Below the pieces are notes generated by a model. That model worked only from the letters and a program-made list of their open reading frames with translations, was not told where the DNA came from and did no database searches. From JADGGM01 sp025449955 (GTDB lineage Bacteria > Gemmatimonadota > Gemmatimonadetes > Gemmatimonadales > Gemmatimonadaceae), in NCBI GenBank assembly GCA_036554285.1, contig DATBNO010000037.1, positions 1-43,220 on the forward strand: DNA of 43,220 bases, written 5' to 3'. Below, piece after piece: positions 7,740 to 16,737 of the stretch (position 1 is its first letter; each line of letters begins with the position of its first letter). A program made the translations under genes and the position numbers.

Positions 7740-10700
7740 ATGCGCTTTTCGCGCTTTTTCATAGATCGTCCGATCTTTGCCGCCGTGTTGTCGATCGTCA
7801 TTCTCACGGCAGGGCTGATCGCGATTTTCACGCTGCCGGTGAGCGAATACCCGGAAGTGGTGCCGCCCACCATCGCGGTGCGCGCGGTGTACCCCGGCGC
7901 CAACCCCACGGTGTTGGCGCAGACCGTGGGCACGCCGCTCGAGGAGAGCATCAACGGCGTCGACAACATGTTGTACATGTCGTCACAGGCCACGGCCGAC
8001 GGCGTGCTCAACCTCACCGTGACGTTCAAGATCGGCACGAACGTCGACCTGGCGCAGGTCCAGGTGCAGAACCGCGTGAACCAGGCGCTGCCCCGGCTGC
8101 CCGAAGAAGTCCGGCAGTTAGGCGTAACGACGCAAAAGCAGTCGCCGGACCTCACGATGGTGGTGCACCTCGTGTCGCCTGACAACCGCTACGACCCGGT
8201 CTACTTGCGGAACTACGCGGTGTTGCAGGTGAAGGACCAGCTGCAGCGCATACCCGGGGCCGGGCAGGTGATCGTCTTCGGGTCGGGCGACTACGCGATG
8301 CGCGTCTGGCTCGATCCACAGAAGGTAGCGGCGCACGATCTATCGGCGACCGATGTCGTGAACGCGATCCGCGAGCAGAACCTGCAGGTCGCGGCCGGGG
8401 TCGTGGGCGCGCCGCCGATGCCAAACCCGGTGGCGTATCAGCTCACCGTGAATGCACGCGGCCGGTTGGTGAACGAAAAGGAATTCGGCGACATCATCGT
8501 CAAGACGGGCGCCGACGGGCAGATCACGCGCCTCCGCGACGTGGCGCGCATCCAGCTCGCGGCCGGCGACTACGGATTGCAATCGCTGCTCGACAACAAG
8601 CCGGCCGTCGCGATCGCGATCTTCCAGCAGCCGGGCTCGAACGCGCTCGCGCTGTCGCACGACGTGCGCGCGACGATGGCGCAGCTCAAAAACAACTTCC
8701 CCGAGGGCGTCGACTATTCGATCGTCTACGACCCGACGGTGTTCGTGCACGACTCGATCAACGAGGTGGTGAAGACGCTGCTCGAGGCCACGCTCCTGGT
8801 GGTGATCGTGGTCGTGGTGTTCCTGCAGACGTGGCGGGCGTCGATCATTCCGTTGGCATCGGTGCCGATCTCGATCGTGGGCACGTTCGCGATCATGCTC
8901 GCGTCCGGGTTCTCGATCAACACGCTGTCGTTGTTCGGGCTGGTGCTCGCCATCGGCATCGTGGTCGACGACGCGATCGTCGTCGTCGAAAACGTGGAGC
9001 GACACATCGAGCTTGGGCTTTCACCGCGCGAGGCGAGCCACAAGGCAATGGACGAGGTGAGCCGGCCGATCGTGGCCATCGCGCTCGTACTGTGCGCGGT
9101 GTTCGTGCCGGTGGCATTCATCAGCGGCCTAACGGGGCAGTTCTACAAGCAGTTCGCCCTCACGATCGCCTTCTCGACTCTCATCTCGGCCTTCAACTCG
9201 CTCACGTTGTCACCGGCATTGTCGGCCATTCTGCTCAAGCCGCACGGCGCGGAGCCCGACCGGCTGACGCGCGTGCTCGACAAGTTGTTAGGGTGGGTGT
9301 TCCATCCGTTCAACCGCGCGTTCAAGAGCGGGTCCAACAAGTACGGCAACGCGGTGCGTCGCTTGATCGGCAAGAGCGCGGTGGCACTCGCGGTCTACGC
9401 GGGCCTCATCGTGATCACGTTGATCGGATTCAAGCGCGTGCCGCCCGGCTTCGTGCCGACGCAGGACAAGCAGTACGTGGTGGCGTACGCGCAGCTGCCC
9501 GACGCGGCGTCGTTGGATCGCACCGAGTCGGTGATCAAGCGGCTGTCGGACATCGCGATGCAGCAGCCCGGCGTGGAGCACACGGTGGCGTTCCCCGGGC
9601 TCTCGATCAACGGCTTCGTGAACAAGCCTAACGCCGGAACGGTGTTCATCGGCCTGAAGCCGTTCGAGGAGCGGACGAAGAGCGACGAGAGCGGCGCGGC
9701 GATCGTGGCGGCGCTCAACCAAAAGTTCTTCTCGATTCAGGATGCGTTCATCGCCGTCTTTCCGCCGCCGGCCGTGAACGGGTTGGGGTCCGTGGGCGGA
9801 TTCAAGATGGAGCTCGAGGATCGCGCCGGAGTGGGCCAGGAGGCGTTGTATCAGGCCGCGCAGACGCTGTCGGCCAAGGCGAACCAGACCGGGCAATTCG
9901 CCGGCGTCTACACGAGCTATCAGATCAACGTCCCGCAACTCTTTGCCGACGTCGACCGCGACCGGGTGAAGCAGCAGGGCGTGGAGCTGAGCGACCTGTT
10001 CCAGACGCTGCAGATTTATCTGGGGTCGGTGTATGTGAACGACTTCAACCGGTTCGGCCGCACGTATCAAGTGATGGCCCAGGCCGACGCGCCGTACCGG
10101 GCGACCGCCGAGGACATCGCGCAGCTCAAGGTGAAGAACGCGCACGGCGACATGGTGCCGTTAGGCTCATTGATCAACGTGAAGCAGTCGTTCGGGCCGG
10201 ACCAGGTGATGCATTACAACGCCTATCCGTCGGCCGACATCAACGGGGGACCGGCGCCGGGCGTGAGCTCGGGCCAGGCGGTCGAGACGATGGAGCGGTT
10301 GGCGCAGGAAACGCTGCCTAACGGAATCGGCTACGAATGGACCGAGCTGACGTATCAGCAGATTCTGGCCGGCAACACCGCCCTGCTGGTATTTCCGTTG
10401 TGCGTGCTGCTCGCGTTCCTGGTGTTGGCGGCGCAATACGAGAGCTGGTCGCTGCCGTTCGTGGTGATCCTCATCGTCCCGATGTGCCTCTTCTCGGCGA
10501 TCACGGGTGTGTGGCTGAGTCACGGCGACAACAACGTGTTCACGCAGATCGGATTGCTCGTGCTGGTCGGCCTTGCGTGCAAGAACGCGATTCTGATCGT
10601 CGAGTTCGCGCGCGAGCTCGAGCTCGAGGGTCACGATCCGGTACACGCGGCGCTCGAAGCGTGCCGGATCCGGTTGCGCCCGATTCTCATGACGTCGTTC

Positions 10701-10964
10701 GCGTTCATCATGGGCGTGGTACCGCTCGTGGTGGCGTTCGGCGCCGGCGCGGAAATGCGGCACGCCATGGGTGTCGCCGTCTTTTCCGGCATGCTCGGCG
10801 TCACGTTCTTCGGACTCTTGCTCACTCCTGTGTTCTACGTGGTGGTACGCGGACTCGTGCACAAGCGGGCGCAGGCGGCAACTGCGCGTCCGTCGGACTA
10901 TGAACCGTTGGTTGGACATCCGGGATCGTACGCCGCGCCGGGTGAAGGAGGCGCCAATGCGTAA
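7740..10964 (+). CDS. RND multidrug efflux pump, HAE1 family (AcrB/MexB-like)
   Basis: A 1074-residue inner-membrane proton/drug antiporter of the usual HAE1 length. It begins MRFSRFFIDRPIFAAVL, the standard first membrane helix. Two large periplasmic loops follow helices 1 and 7. The proton-relay aspartate pair appears in helix 4 in GIVVDDAIVVVENVER, and the second half carries the equivalent GLACKNAILIVEFARE segment. Together with the adaptor and channel it should export lipophilic compounds; the substrates cannot be predicted. The stop codon overlaps the channel gene by eight bases (ATGCGTAA), so the two are translationally coupled. Five GCCTAAC-type motifs lie inside (8116, 9127, 9626, 10159, 10316). 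Confidence 0.96.
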   Translation: MRFSRFFIDRPIFAAVLSIVILTAGLIAIFTLPVSEYPEVVPPTIAVRAVYPGANPTVLAQTVGTPLEESINGVDNMLYMSSQATADGVLNLTVTFKIGTNVDLAQVQVQNRVNQALPRLPEEVRQLGVTTQKQSPDLTMVVHLVSPDNRYDPVYLRNYAVLQVKDQLQRIPGAGQVIVFGSGDYAMRVWLDPQKVAAHDLSATDVVNAIREQNLQVAAGVVGAPPMPNPVAYQLTVNARGRLVNEKEFGDIIVKTGADGQITRLRDVARIQLAAGDYGLQSLLDNKPAVAIAIFQQPGSNALALSHDVRATMAQLKNNFPEGVDYSIVYDPTVFVHDSINEVVKTLLEATLLVVIVVVVFLQTWRASIIPLASVPISIVGTFAIMLASGFSINTLSLFGLVLAIGIVVDDAIVVVENVERHIELGLSPREASHKAMDEVSRPIVAIALVLCAVFVPVAFISGLTGQFYKQFALTIAFSTLISAFNSLTLSPALSAILLKPHGAEPDRLTRVLDKLLGWVFHPFNRAFKSGSNKYGNAVRRLIGKSAVALAVYAGLIVITLIGFKRVPPGFVPTQDKQYVVAYAQLPDAASLDRTESVIKRLSDIAMQQPGVEHTVAFPGLSINGFVNKPNAGTVFIGLKPFEERTKSDESGAAIVAALNQKFFSIQDAFIAVFPPPAVNGLGSVGGFKMELEDRAGVGQEALYQAAQTLSAKANQTGQFAGVYTSYQINVPQLFADVDRDRVKQQGVELSDLFQTLQIYLGSVYVNDFNRFGRTYQVMAQADAPYRATAEDIAQLKVKNAHGDMVPLGSLINVKQSFGPDQVMHYNAYPSADINGGPAPGVSSGQAVETMERLAQETLPNGIGYEWTELTYQQILAGNTALLVFPLCVLLAFLVLAAQYESWSLPFVVILIVPMCLFSAITGVWLSHGDNNVFTQIGLLVLVGLACKNAILIVEFARELELEGHDPVHAALEACRIRLRPILMTSFAFIMGVVPLVVAFGAGAEMRHAMGVAVFSGMLGVTFFGLLLTPVFYVVVRGLVHKRAQAATARPSDYEPLVGHPGSYAAPGEGGANA

Positions 10965-12534
10965 GATCGCATGGGTGCTCGTGGCCGGCGCCTCGGCGCT
11001 GGCGGCGTGCGTGAGCTCGCCTAACTATCAGCCGCCCACCGTCGTGGTGGCGCCGGCGTTCCAGGCGTTGTCCGATACCAGCGCGCGCCGTGTCCCGGCG
11101 TCGAGCGGGGCCGGCATGGCCGATTCGGTCACGCCGGCGCCGGTGACGGTACCGGATTCGTTTTCCACTGCGTCGTCAGCGACGGATTCGGCGTTGGCGA
11201 CCGACTCCGTGAGCGACACGATTCAGGCAGCCGACCATTCTCCGACGCGTGTGAGCGGCGAATCGCCGGACAGCGACTTCTGGGCCGGGTTAGGCGACAG
11301 CACGTTGACGGCATTGGTGCACGAGGCGTTGCGTGCCAGTCCGGATGTGCGCGCCGCACGGTCGCGCTTCTTCGAAGCGCGGTCGTCGCGCCGGTTGGCA
11401 TCGCTCGACCTGGCGCCGCAGGTCACCGCGGCGGCGAGCGTGGCACGGCAGCAATTGTCCGCGGCGCAGTTCCCGGGGACGAGCGGCGCCTTACCGCGTC
11501 AGGACTTGTGGGACGCCGGTGTCGACGCGTCGTGGGAGCTCGACCTGTTCGGGCGGGTGAGCCACAACGTGCGAGCGGGTCGCGCCTTCGAGGAGTCGGC
11601 GGACGACCAACTGCGGGATGCCCAACTGTCGTTGGCGTCCGAAGTGGCGCGGACGTACTTCGAGCTGCGCGGCGCGCAGAACGAGCTCGCCGTCTCGGAG
11701 CGGAACGCGGAGAATCAGCGGCGCACGATGAAGCTGACCGAGCAGCGGTTGTCCGCGGGCAGCGGCACGGCCTTCGACGTCGAGCGCGCCCGGGCCGAGT
11801 TGAGCCTAACGCTCGCCGAGACGCCGGCGATCGAGGCGAGGATCGCGGGGAGCCGGAATCAGCTGGCGGTGCTCATGGGCCGCACGTCCGAGAGTTTGCC
11901 GCCGACGCTGCTCGCGTCGGCCACGCTGCCGACACTGCCTAACGTCGTCAAGGTCGGCTCGCCGGCGGAGTTGGTGAAGCGCCGCCCCGATGTGTTGAGC
12001 GCCGAGCGGCAGTTGGCGGCGCAGACGATGTTGATCGGCGCGGCGCAAGCGGATTATCTGCCGCGCGTGTCGCTCGCTGCCAGCGCAGGCTATACGGCGC
12101 CGACATTCAATGCGATCGGCAACACGGGGACGCCGCGATTCTTCATCGGCCCGGTCTTGTCGTGGCCGTTCCTGGACCTCGGCCGTGTGAAGACGCGCGT
12201 CGATATCGCGCAGGCGCAGGCGGATCAGGCGCGCGCGCAATACACATCGGCGGTGGTGGGTGCGATCGGCGAGACGGAGAGCGCGATCGTGTCGTACGAT
12301 CGGTCGCGTGCGCGGCTGGCGAACCTGGGTGAAGCGGTGCGGGCGAGTACGCATGCGCTCGATCTCGCCCAACTGCGTTACGAAGCGGGCGAGACGGATT
12401 TCCTTCAAGTGCTCGACGCGCAGCGCACGTTGCTGAGCGCCGAGAGTCAGTTGGCCGTTGGCCGTACGTCGGCGGTGACCGCCCTGGTGGCGTTGTACAA
12501 AGCCGTAGGTGGCGCATGGCCTGGCAACAGATAG
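10957..12534 (+). CDS. RND outer-membrane channel lipoprotein (NodT/OprM type)
   Basis: A 525-residue TolC-family lipoprotein. A signal peptide ends in the lipobox LAAC, followed by VSSPNYQPP, typical of NodT/OprM proteins. The two OEP repeats lie at about residues 100-300 and 310-510. They have the family motif WELDLFGRV and, near the end, YEAGETDFLQVLDAQRTLL. Between the lipid anchor and the first repeat is an unusual stretch of about 70 residues rich in Ser, Thr, Ala and Asp. The start is set by AAGGAGG at 10945-10951, six bases before an ATG that overlaps the pump's stop. Downstream, a hairpin at 12613-12650 probably ends the operon. Four GCCTAAC-type motifs lie inside. Confidence 0.94.
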   Translation: MRKIAWVLVAGASALAACVSSPNYQPPTVVVAPAFQALSDTSARRVPASSGAGMADSVTPAPVTVPDSFSTASSATDSALATDSVSDTIQAADHSPTRVSGESPDSDFWAGLGDSTLTALVHEALRASPDVRAARSRFFEARSSRRLASLDLAPQVTAAASVARQQLSAAQFPGTSGALPRQDLWDAGVDASWELDLFGRVSHNVRAGRAFEESADDQLRDAQLSLASEVARTYFELRGAQNELAVSERNAENQRRTMKLTEQRLSAGSGTAFDVERARAELSLTLAETPAIEARIAGSRNQLAVLMGRTSESLPPTLLASATLPTLPNVVKVGSPAELVKRRPDVLSAERQLAAQTMLIGAAQADYLPRVSLAASAGYTAPTFNAIGNTGTPRFFIGPVLSWPFLDLGRVKTRVDIAQAQADQARAQYTSAVVGAIGETESAIVSYDRSRARLANLGEAVRASTHALDLAQLRYEAGETDFLQVLDAQRTLLSAESQLAVGRTSAVTALVALYKAVGGAWPGNR

Positions 12535-12612
12535 ACGGCGGTTAGCCTGCGGAAGCGGCCCGTGACGGGAGGGATTCACGCGCGGCGCCTAACCGCAGCC
12601 AAACTATGCCGA

Positions 12613-12650
12613 GCCGGGGCGGCCTGTTCATTCCGAACGGCCGCCCCGGC
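12613..12650. terminator. Bidirectional terminator hairpin
   Basis: Perfect 12-bp arms (GCCGGGGCGGCC at 12613-12624 and its complement at 12639-12650) enclose a second short GTTC/GAAC stem. The hairpin sits between the convergent efflux channel and sulfocyanin-like genes. There is no long T-run on either side, so its efficiency is uncertain. Confidence 0.65.
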
Positions 12651-12655
12651 TTGGT

Positions 12656-13267
12656 TCATCCGGCCTGTACGCCTGCCTTGCCGTCGGAGGACACGTCAAA
12701 CCGAACCCACATGCCGGCCATCGCGTGGCCCGGAATGAAGCAGTTGAGCGTGTAGTTTCCGGCCTTCGATGCCGTGAACGTCAGCGTCTGCGACTTGTGC
12801 GGCTGTGTTGCCTTGCCGGGATCCGTCGGGTCCGAGCTGATGGCGCCCGCAAAGATCGGTTGCGGATTGGTGAAGGTGGGCGGGAACGTCGTGTAGGCGC
12901 TGTCCACGCCAATGCTGTGTGCCAGCGTCGCATCATCGTTCGTGAACTTGAGCACCACCTTGTACCCCTCGGGCACGGTGATCGTGGCGTTGCCCTTGTC
13001 GTATCCGTTGAAGTTCCAATGGTTGTTGTCCGGCGTTTGACCGGCGTGAATGTCGAGTGTGACGGTCTTCTTGGCTTTGTCGACTTTCATCCACGACGGT
13101 ATGGTCATCGGTCCTTGCGGGGCCTGCGCGACCGCGGTGGATTCCGCCGGCGCGGCAGCAGGCGCCATCGCCGCCGATGTGTCCGCTGATGTATTCGCGC
13201 TCTTGCCACCACCGCATGCGACCAGTACGACCGCCGTTCCGATGAGGGCGGCATGTGCGATTCTCAT
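12656..13267 (-). CDS. Sulfocyanin-like cupredoxin lipoprotein
   Basis: A 203-residue exported blue-copper protein. The signal peptide ends in VLVAC (lipid-anchored Cys18). An Ala/Ser/Pro-rich tether of about 40 residues follows. The cupredoxin domain spans about 60-195 with WNFNGYDKGNATITVPEG, the signature of sulfocyanins. Predicted copper ligands are His117 (LAHSIG), Cys176, His181 and Met186, in the spacing Cys-x4-His-x4-Met. Such proteins carry electrons to terminal oxidases or other redox partners on the outer face of the membrane. No oxidase subunit is nearby, so the partner is unknown. A GGAG (minus strand) just before the ATG supports the start. The gene is convergent with the efflux operon. 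It contains no GCCTAAC motif. Confidence 0.85.
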   Translation of the reverse strand: MRIAHAALIGTAVVLVACGGGKSANTSADTSAAMAPAAAPAESTAVAQAPQGPMTIPSWMKVDKAKKTVTLDIHAGQTPDNNHWNFNGYDKGNATITVPEGYKVVLKFTNDDATLAHSIGVDSAYTTFPPTFTNPQPIFAGAISSDPTDPGKATQPHKSQTLTFTASKAGNYTLNCFIPGHAMAGMWVRFDVSSDGKAGVQAG

Positions 13268-13457
13268 GAGGAACTCCGTTTACTGTTCACGTTGATCCTT
13301 CGATCGTCGTTGTATAACGCAGGAAGCGTGCTTCGAGGCGCGGAGACGGGATGTGAATGGACGGGTTCCGTCTCGTTTGTACCGGACTGAGATTGCGAAA
13401 GCCGCGCTCGGTATGCACCGGCGCGCCGTTCACATTCACACGCTTCCCGATGCGCCC
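13268..13457. other. Non-coding region upstream of the sulfocyanin-like gene
   Basis: This part of the 456-base gap between the cupredoxin gene and the DUF5916-type gene must contain the cupredoxin promoter. A TATACA (minus strand, 13311-13316) could be its -10 box, but no good -35 box lies 16-18 bases away. Nothing else was recognised. Confidence 0.4.
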
Positions 13458-13694
13458 ATGCAGTCCATCCTCGACACGGTCTTCCTCGGCAATGCTGCGC
13501 GCGCGTGGCTGCGCGGCGCGCTCCTCTTCGTCGCACTGGTCCTCGCGCTTGGCCTAACGGGTGGTGGTGTGCCTCGCCGGGGATCGGCTGCGTGGTGCGC
13601 GCGCCCCCGAGCCCCCGACTGTGTTTGGAAACTGCAAAATCAGCGATCGGAGCCGACTCTGGACTATGGCGCCGGCGCGGCACCGTACCCATAG
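13458..13694 (+). pseudogene. Possible remnant of a mechanosensitive channel (MscS) gene
   Basis: An open frame of 78 codons starts MQSILDTVFLGNAARAWLRG and continues into a hydrophobic helix (ALLFVALVLALGL). This resembles the N-terminus of small MscS-type channels, which have a leucine-glycine-asparagine stretch followed by a Trp and the first membrane helix. After the first helix the frame turns into Arg/Pro/Cys-rich sequence with no resemblance to a channel, and no continuation was seen in the other frames. It is therefore probably a degraded 5' fragment, possibly cut at the GCCTAACG motif at 13552. It may also be a chance hydrophobic ORF. Confidence 0.35.
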
Positions 13695-13723
13695 TTCTGG
13701 CTCTTCCCGCCGCCGAGTGACGA

Positions 13724-16072
13724 GTGCTACTCCCGATCATCGCGTTGTTGCAGATCGCCGCAGTAACACCCGGTACCGTTTTCAGTGGACGTAACGGCCA
13801 CACCGAAGTCAGCGCACCGCGTTTGGCCGACACCGTGAACGTGGACGGGAGTCTGGACGAGCCGGTGTGGGCGAAGGCCGCGCGTCTCACTGATTTCTCC
13901 GAGTACACGCCGGTGGACGGGCTGCCGGCCGCCGATTCCACAGACGTGCTGGTGTGGTATTCGTCCGATGCCATCTACTTCGGCATTCGGGCCTACGAGT
14001 CGCACGGGCCCGTGCACGCGACGCTCGCTGATCGCGACAACATTTCCGCCGACGATTTCGTCGAGATATTTCTCGACACGTTCGACGATCATCGCCGAGC
14101 GTATGTGTTCGGGGTGAATCCGCTGGGCGTGCAGTCCGACGGCATTTTGAGCGAAGGCATACAGTCGCACGCCGCGGGGATCGGCAGCGCCGGCACCACG
14201 CGCGACACGGTGGACCTGAGTACCGACTATACGTATGACTCGCGCGGGCGTGTGCTGCCCGACGGCTACGAGGTCGAGATTCGTGTCCCGTTCAAGAGTA
14301 TTCGGATTCAGCCGGGGACAGCGCAGCGGTGGGGGCTCAACATTCTGCGCCGGGTTCAGCATTCCGGCCACGTGAGCACCTGGGCGCCGGCGCTCCAGGC
14401 CAACTCGAGTTTCCTGGCGCAGTCGGGCGCGCTCGTCGGCCTAACGGACCTGAATCGCGGGCATCCGCTGGAGATCAACCCCGAGCTCACGTCGCACGTG
14501 GACGGTGCACGCCAGGGTCCTACGTGGCACTACGGATCGCCGATTCAGCAGTTGGGCGGCAATCTCCGCTACGCGCTCACCGACAACCTCACGGCCGACG
14601 CCACGGTCAAGCCCGATTTCTCGCAAATCGAGAGCGACGTGCCGCAGTTGTCGTACGATCCGCGCGACGCGCTCTTCTTTCCCGAGAAGCGGCCGTTCTT
14701 TCTCGACGGGCTCGAGCAGTTCGACACGCCGAGCACGCTCATCTACACGCGCAGCATCTTGCAGCCGGTCGCGGCGGCCAAGCTGACCGGGACGGTGTCG
14801 GGCCTGGACATCGGGTTCCTGTCGGCGGTGGACAATTCCGACGCGTCGGAGACGGGCACGGTGAATCCGGTGTTCAACATCGTGCGCGTGCGGCGCGGGT
14901 TCGGGCCCAACATTTCGTTAGGCTCGGTGCTCACCGACCGCGAGGAAGCCGGGCACTTCAATCGCGTCGGCGGGATCGACGGCTCGATTCTCTTCGACAA
15001 CATCTACGCCGTCCGCCTGCAGGCTGCGGCGAGCATGACGCGTGGAGACTCGGGCTCGTTGTCGGGACCGTTGTGGAGCGCGATCTTCGAGCGGCAGGGC
15101 CACACGATTCAAATGCACTACTCGCTCGCGGGCATCGATCCGGACTTCCGTACGCAGAGCGGATTCGTGTCGCGGTCCAACGTCGCCGCGTTGAACGCCG
15201 AGCAGTCGGTCACGCTCTACGGCGGGCGCGGCAGTCTCATTGAGAGCTGGACCGGTGATTTCACGGCCAACCATTCGTGGATCTACACGCGATTCGCTGC
15301 CGGAAAGAGTCCTAACGATCTGCGGTGGCACATCAGCAACCAATTCGCGCTGCGCGGCGGGTGGACCGTCGTGGCCAACGTGTTCCTCGAGCGGTACGGC
15401 TATGACCCATCGATTTATACGAATTATTACGTGGTGCATCAGACGATCGAGGGGCCGGACACGACCAAGTTCCTGGGCACGCCGCACATTCCGAATCTCG
15501 ATATCATCGCAGGGGTGACGACGCCGCACTGGAAGAATTTCGACGCCAGCATCCAGACCGTGACCGGACACGACGAGAACTTCTTCGAGTGGGCGTCGGC
15601 CAACATCATCTTCATCAACGCGAATCTCGATTGGCGGCCGAATACGCGTCTGCGCGTGAACGCGCTGTACTCGCACCAGCAGTACATCCGGCGCGACGAC
15701 GGCACCAACGCGGACATACGCCGTATTCCGCGGCTCAAGGTGGAGTATCAGGTGTCGCGCCCGATTTTCGTGCGACTGGTTGGTCAGTACGACTCGCAGA
15801 CGACGGACTCGTTGCGCGACGATTCGCGGTCTAACGATCCCATCGTGCTTCGCGATCCAGTGACCGGCACGTTCACGCGCGCATCGCGGACCGTTGCGAA
15901 CGCCGTGCGCATCGACGGTCTCTTCGCCTACCAGCCGACGCCGGGCACCGTGTTCTTCCTCGGCTACGGCAGCAGCATGACGGAGGACGATCCGTTCGCG
16001 TTCCGCGACATCCATCGGCTGAACGATGGGTTCTTCGCGAAGGTGAGCTACGTCTTTCGATTAGGCGGGTGA
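13724..16072 (+). CDS. DUF5916-type protein with CBM9-like domain
   Basis: A 782-residue exported protein. A short hydrophobic leader (MLLPIIALLQIAAV) is followed at about residues 28-230 by a carbohydrate-binding-module-9-like beta-sandwich, with VDGSLDEPVWAKAARL and DDFVEIFLDTFDDHRRAYVF. The remainder, about 240-782, is the DUF5916 region. It includes FSQIESDVPQLSYDPRDALFFPEKRPFFLDG, a hallmark here abbreviated by its key residues FFPEKRPFF, and alternating strands ending in Phe-Arg-Leu-Gly-Gly, consistent with an outer-membrane beta-barrel. The start is a GTG at 13724, because no suitable ATG precedes the conserved region. Function is unproven in this family; a role in envelope or sugar-linked transport is only a guess. 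Two GCCTAACG motifs lie inside. Confidence 0.85.
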   Translation: MLLPIIALLQIAAVTPGTVFSGRNGHTEVSAPRLADTVNVDGSLDEPVWAKAARLTDFSEYTPVDGLPAADSTDVLVWYSSDAIYFGIRAYESHGPVHATLADRDNISADDFVEIFLDTFDDHRRAYVFGVNPLGVQSDGILSEGIQSHAAGIGSAGTTRDTVDLSTDYTYDSRGRVLPDGYEVEIRVPFKSIRIQPGTAQRWGLNILRRVQHSGHVSTWAPALQANSSFLAQSGALVGLTDLNRGHPLEINPELTSHVDGARQGPTWHYGSPIQQLGGNLRYALTDNLTADATVKPDFSQIESDVPQLSYDPRDALFFPEKRPFFLDGLEQFDTPSTLIYTRSILQPVAAAKLTGTVSGLDIGFLSAVDNSDASETGTVNPVFNIVRVRRGFGPNISLGSVLTDREEAGHFNRVGGIDGSILFDNIYAVRLQAAASMTRGDSGSLSGPLWSAIFERQGHTIQMHYSLAGIDPDFRTQSGFVSRSNVAALNAEQSVTLYGGRGSLIESWTGDFTANHSWIYTRFAAGKSPNDLRWHISNQFALRGGWTVVANVFLERYGYDPSIYTNYYVVHQTIEGPDTTKFLGTPHIPNLDIIAGVTTPHWKNFDASIQTVTGHDENFFEWASANIIFINANLDWRPNTRLRVNALYSHQQYIRRDDGTNADIRRIPRLKVEYQVSRPIFVRLVGQYDSQTTDSLRDDSRSNDPIVLRDPVTGTFTRASRTVANAVRIDGLFAYQPTPGTVFFLGYGSSMTEDDPFAFRDIHRLNDGFFAKVSYVFRLGG

Positions 16073-16143
16073 CGCGGCGGTGGCGATACGGCCTGGCGCA
16101 CTATCTGCGGTCGAACCATGCCCCATCCTTGTGAGGACCAACG

Positions 16144-16446
16144 ATGTACGCCGTCGTCAGAGACAATACGTTCGATAGGGCGAAACTCGCGGCGGAAAGC
16201 GCCAAGATCGCGGAGTTCCAAGCGGCGCACGCCAGGCAGCCGGGCTATCGCGGGAGTGTCGTCGTCGACATCGGTTCCGGTCGACAGATCTCGGTCACAT
16301 TGTGGCAGTCCCAAGCCGACGGCGAGGCCGCACGCATCGCGCTCGGGCCCGTGATCGGGCGTGCCCTCGTGCCGCTGTTGGCCACGTCCTCGATCCTCGT
16401 CGGTGTGGGAGATGTCGTGTTCGACGATCTGTCGACGCCGGAGTAG
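16144..16446 (+). CDS. Small hypothetical protein, possibly an ABM-like fold
   Basis: A 100-residue cytoplasmic protein starting MYAVVRDNTFDRAKLA. The pattern of a first strand, a helix with EFQAAHARQPGY, then GSVVVDIGSGRQISVTLWQS and a helix resembles the dimeric alpha-beta barrel of antibiotic-biosynthesis-monooxygenase-like proteins. I see no catalytic residues that would fix an activity. GAGG at 16131-16134, about nine bases before the ATG, supports the start. It lies 71 bases after the DUF5916-type gene on the same strand, so the two might be co-transcribed. The sulfur operon promoter begins just after its stop. Confidence 0.7.
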   Translation: MYAVVRDNTFDRAKLAAESAKIAEFQAAHARQPGYRGSVVVDIGSGRQISVTLWQSQADGEAARIALGPVIGRALVPLLATSSILVGVGDVVFDDLSTPE

Positions 16447-16474
16447 CCGGGCTGCACGCGGCTCCGATTCTCGG

Positions 16475-16503
16475 TTGACTTTTCTTTTTGGCGCGGATAT
16501 GGT
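16475..16503 (+). promoter_or_regulatory. Sigma-70-type promoter of the sulfur operon
   Basis: TTGACT at 16475-16480 and TATGGT at 16498-16503 are separated by exactly 17 bases. The spacer is T-rich. The expected transcript start at about 16510 gives a leader of roughly 250 bases before the sulfite reductase GTG. This is the best-looking housekeeping promoter in the window. Confidence 0.65.
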
Positions 16504-16569
16504 GCGTGAAGGTGGCGCCGGCGTTTGCCGTCGCGCGAACTATTCCTTCGCACCTCGCGTTACTACGAC

Positions 16570-16671
16570 ATGATCCGCTCCGCGTTCGTCATGTGCTGTT
16601 GTGCATGCATGTGTGCCTGCTCTCCAGAGAGCGGTCGCCATGGCGGAGCGTTACCCGTGAACACGGGATGA
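16570..16671 (+). CDS. Polycysteine leader peptide (putative cysteine attenuator)
   Basis: A 33-codon ORF between the promoter and the terminator of the sulfur operon leader. It begins MIRSAFVMCCCACMCAC: six Cys codons in nine (TGC, TGT, TGT, TGC, TGT, TGC between 16594 and 16620), then ends at TGA 16669-16671. An internal ATG at 16591 directly before the Cys run would give 26 residues. No Shine-Dalgarno sequence is visible. The Cys run, the downstream intrinsic terminator and the cysteine-synthesis genes together match classical amino-acid attenuation. Polycysteine leader ORFs before sulfur-assimilation genes have been described in mycobacteria. Here the role is inference. Translation is unproven, and the peptide itself probably has no function. 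Confidence 0.65.
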   Translation: MIRSAFVMCCCACMCACSPESGRHGGALPVNTG

Positions 16672-16700
16672 CATCGACTTAGATCGACGACGCTTCCATG

Positions 16701-16737
16701 GGCCCGCTCTCCACATCCGGAGAGCGGGCCTTTTTTT
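16701..16737 (+). terminator. Intrinsic terminator in the sulfur operon leader
   Basis: Perfect 12-bp arms (GGCCCGCTCTCC at 16701-16712 and its complement at 16719-16730) with a six-base loop, followed by seven T. It lies 24 bases before the sulfite reductase start codon, so it should stop transcription before the operon unless disrupted. The upstream GAGAGCGG (16627-16634) can pair with CCGCTCTC (16704-16711), which would prevent the hairpin. Confidence 0.9.

Noticed and set aside
16570..16671. Cys-rich mini-protein or metallothionein
   Set aside because: Its position between a promoter and an intrinsic terminator of a cysteine-synthesis operon fits a leader peptide better.
16488..16682. 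64-codon frame overlapping the sulfur operon leader
   Set aside because: It begins within the promoter -10 region and has no recognisable features.
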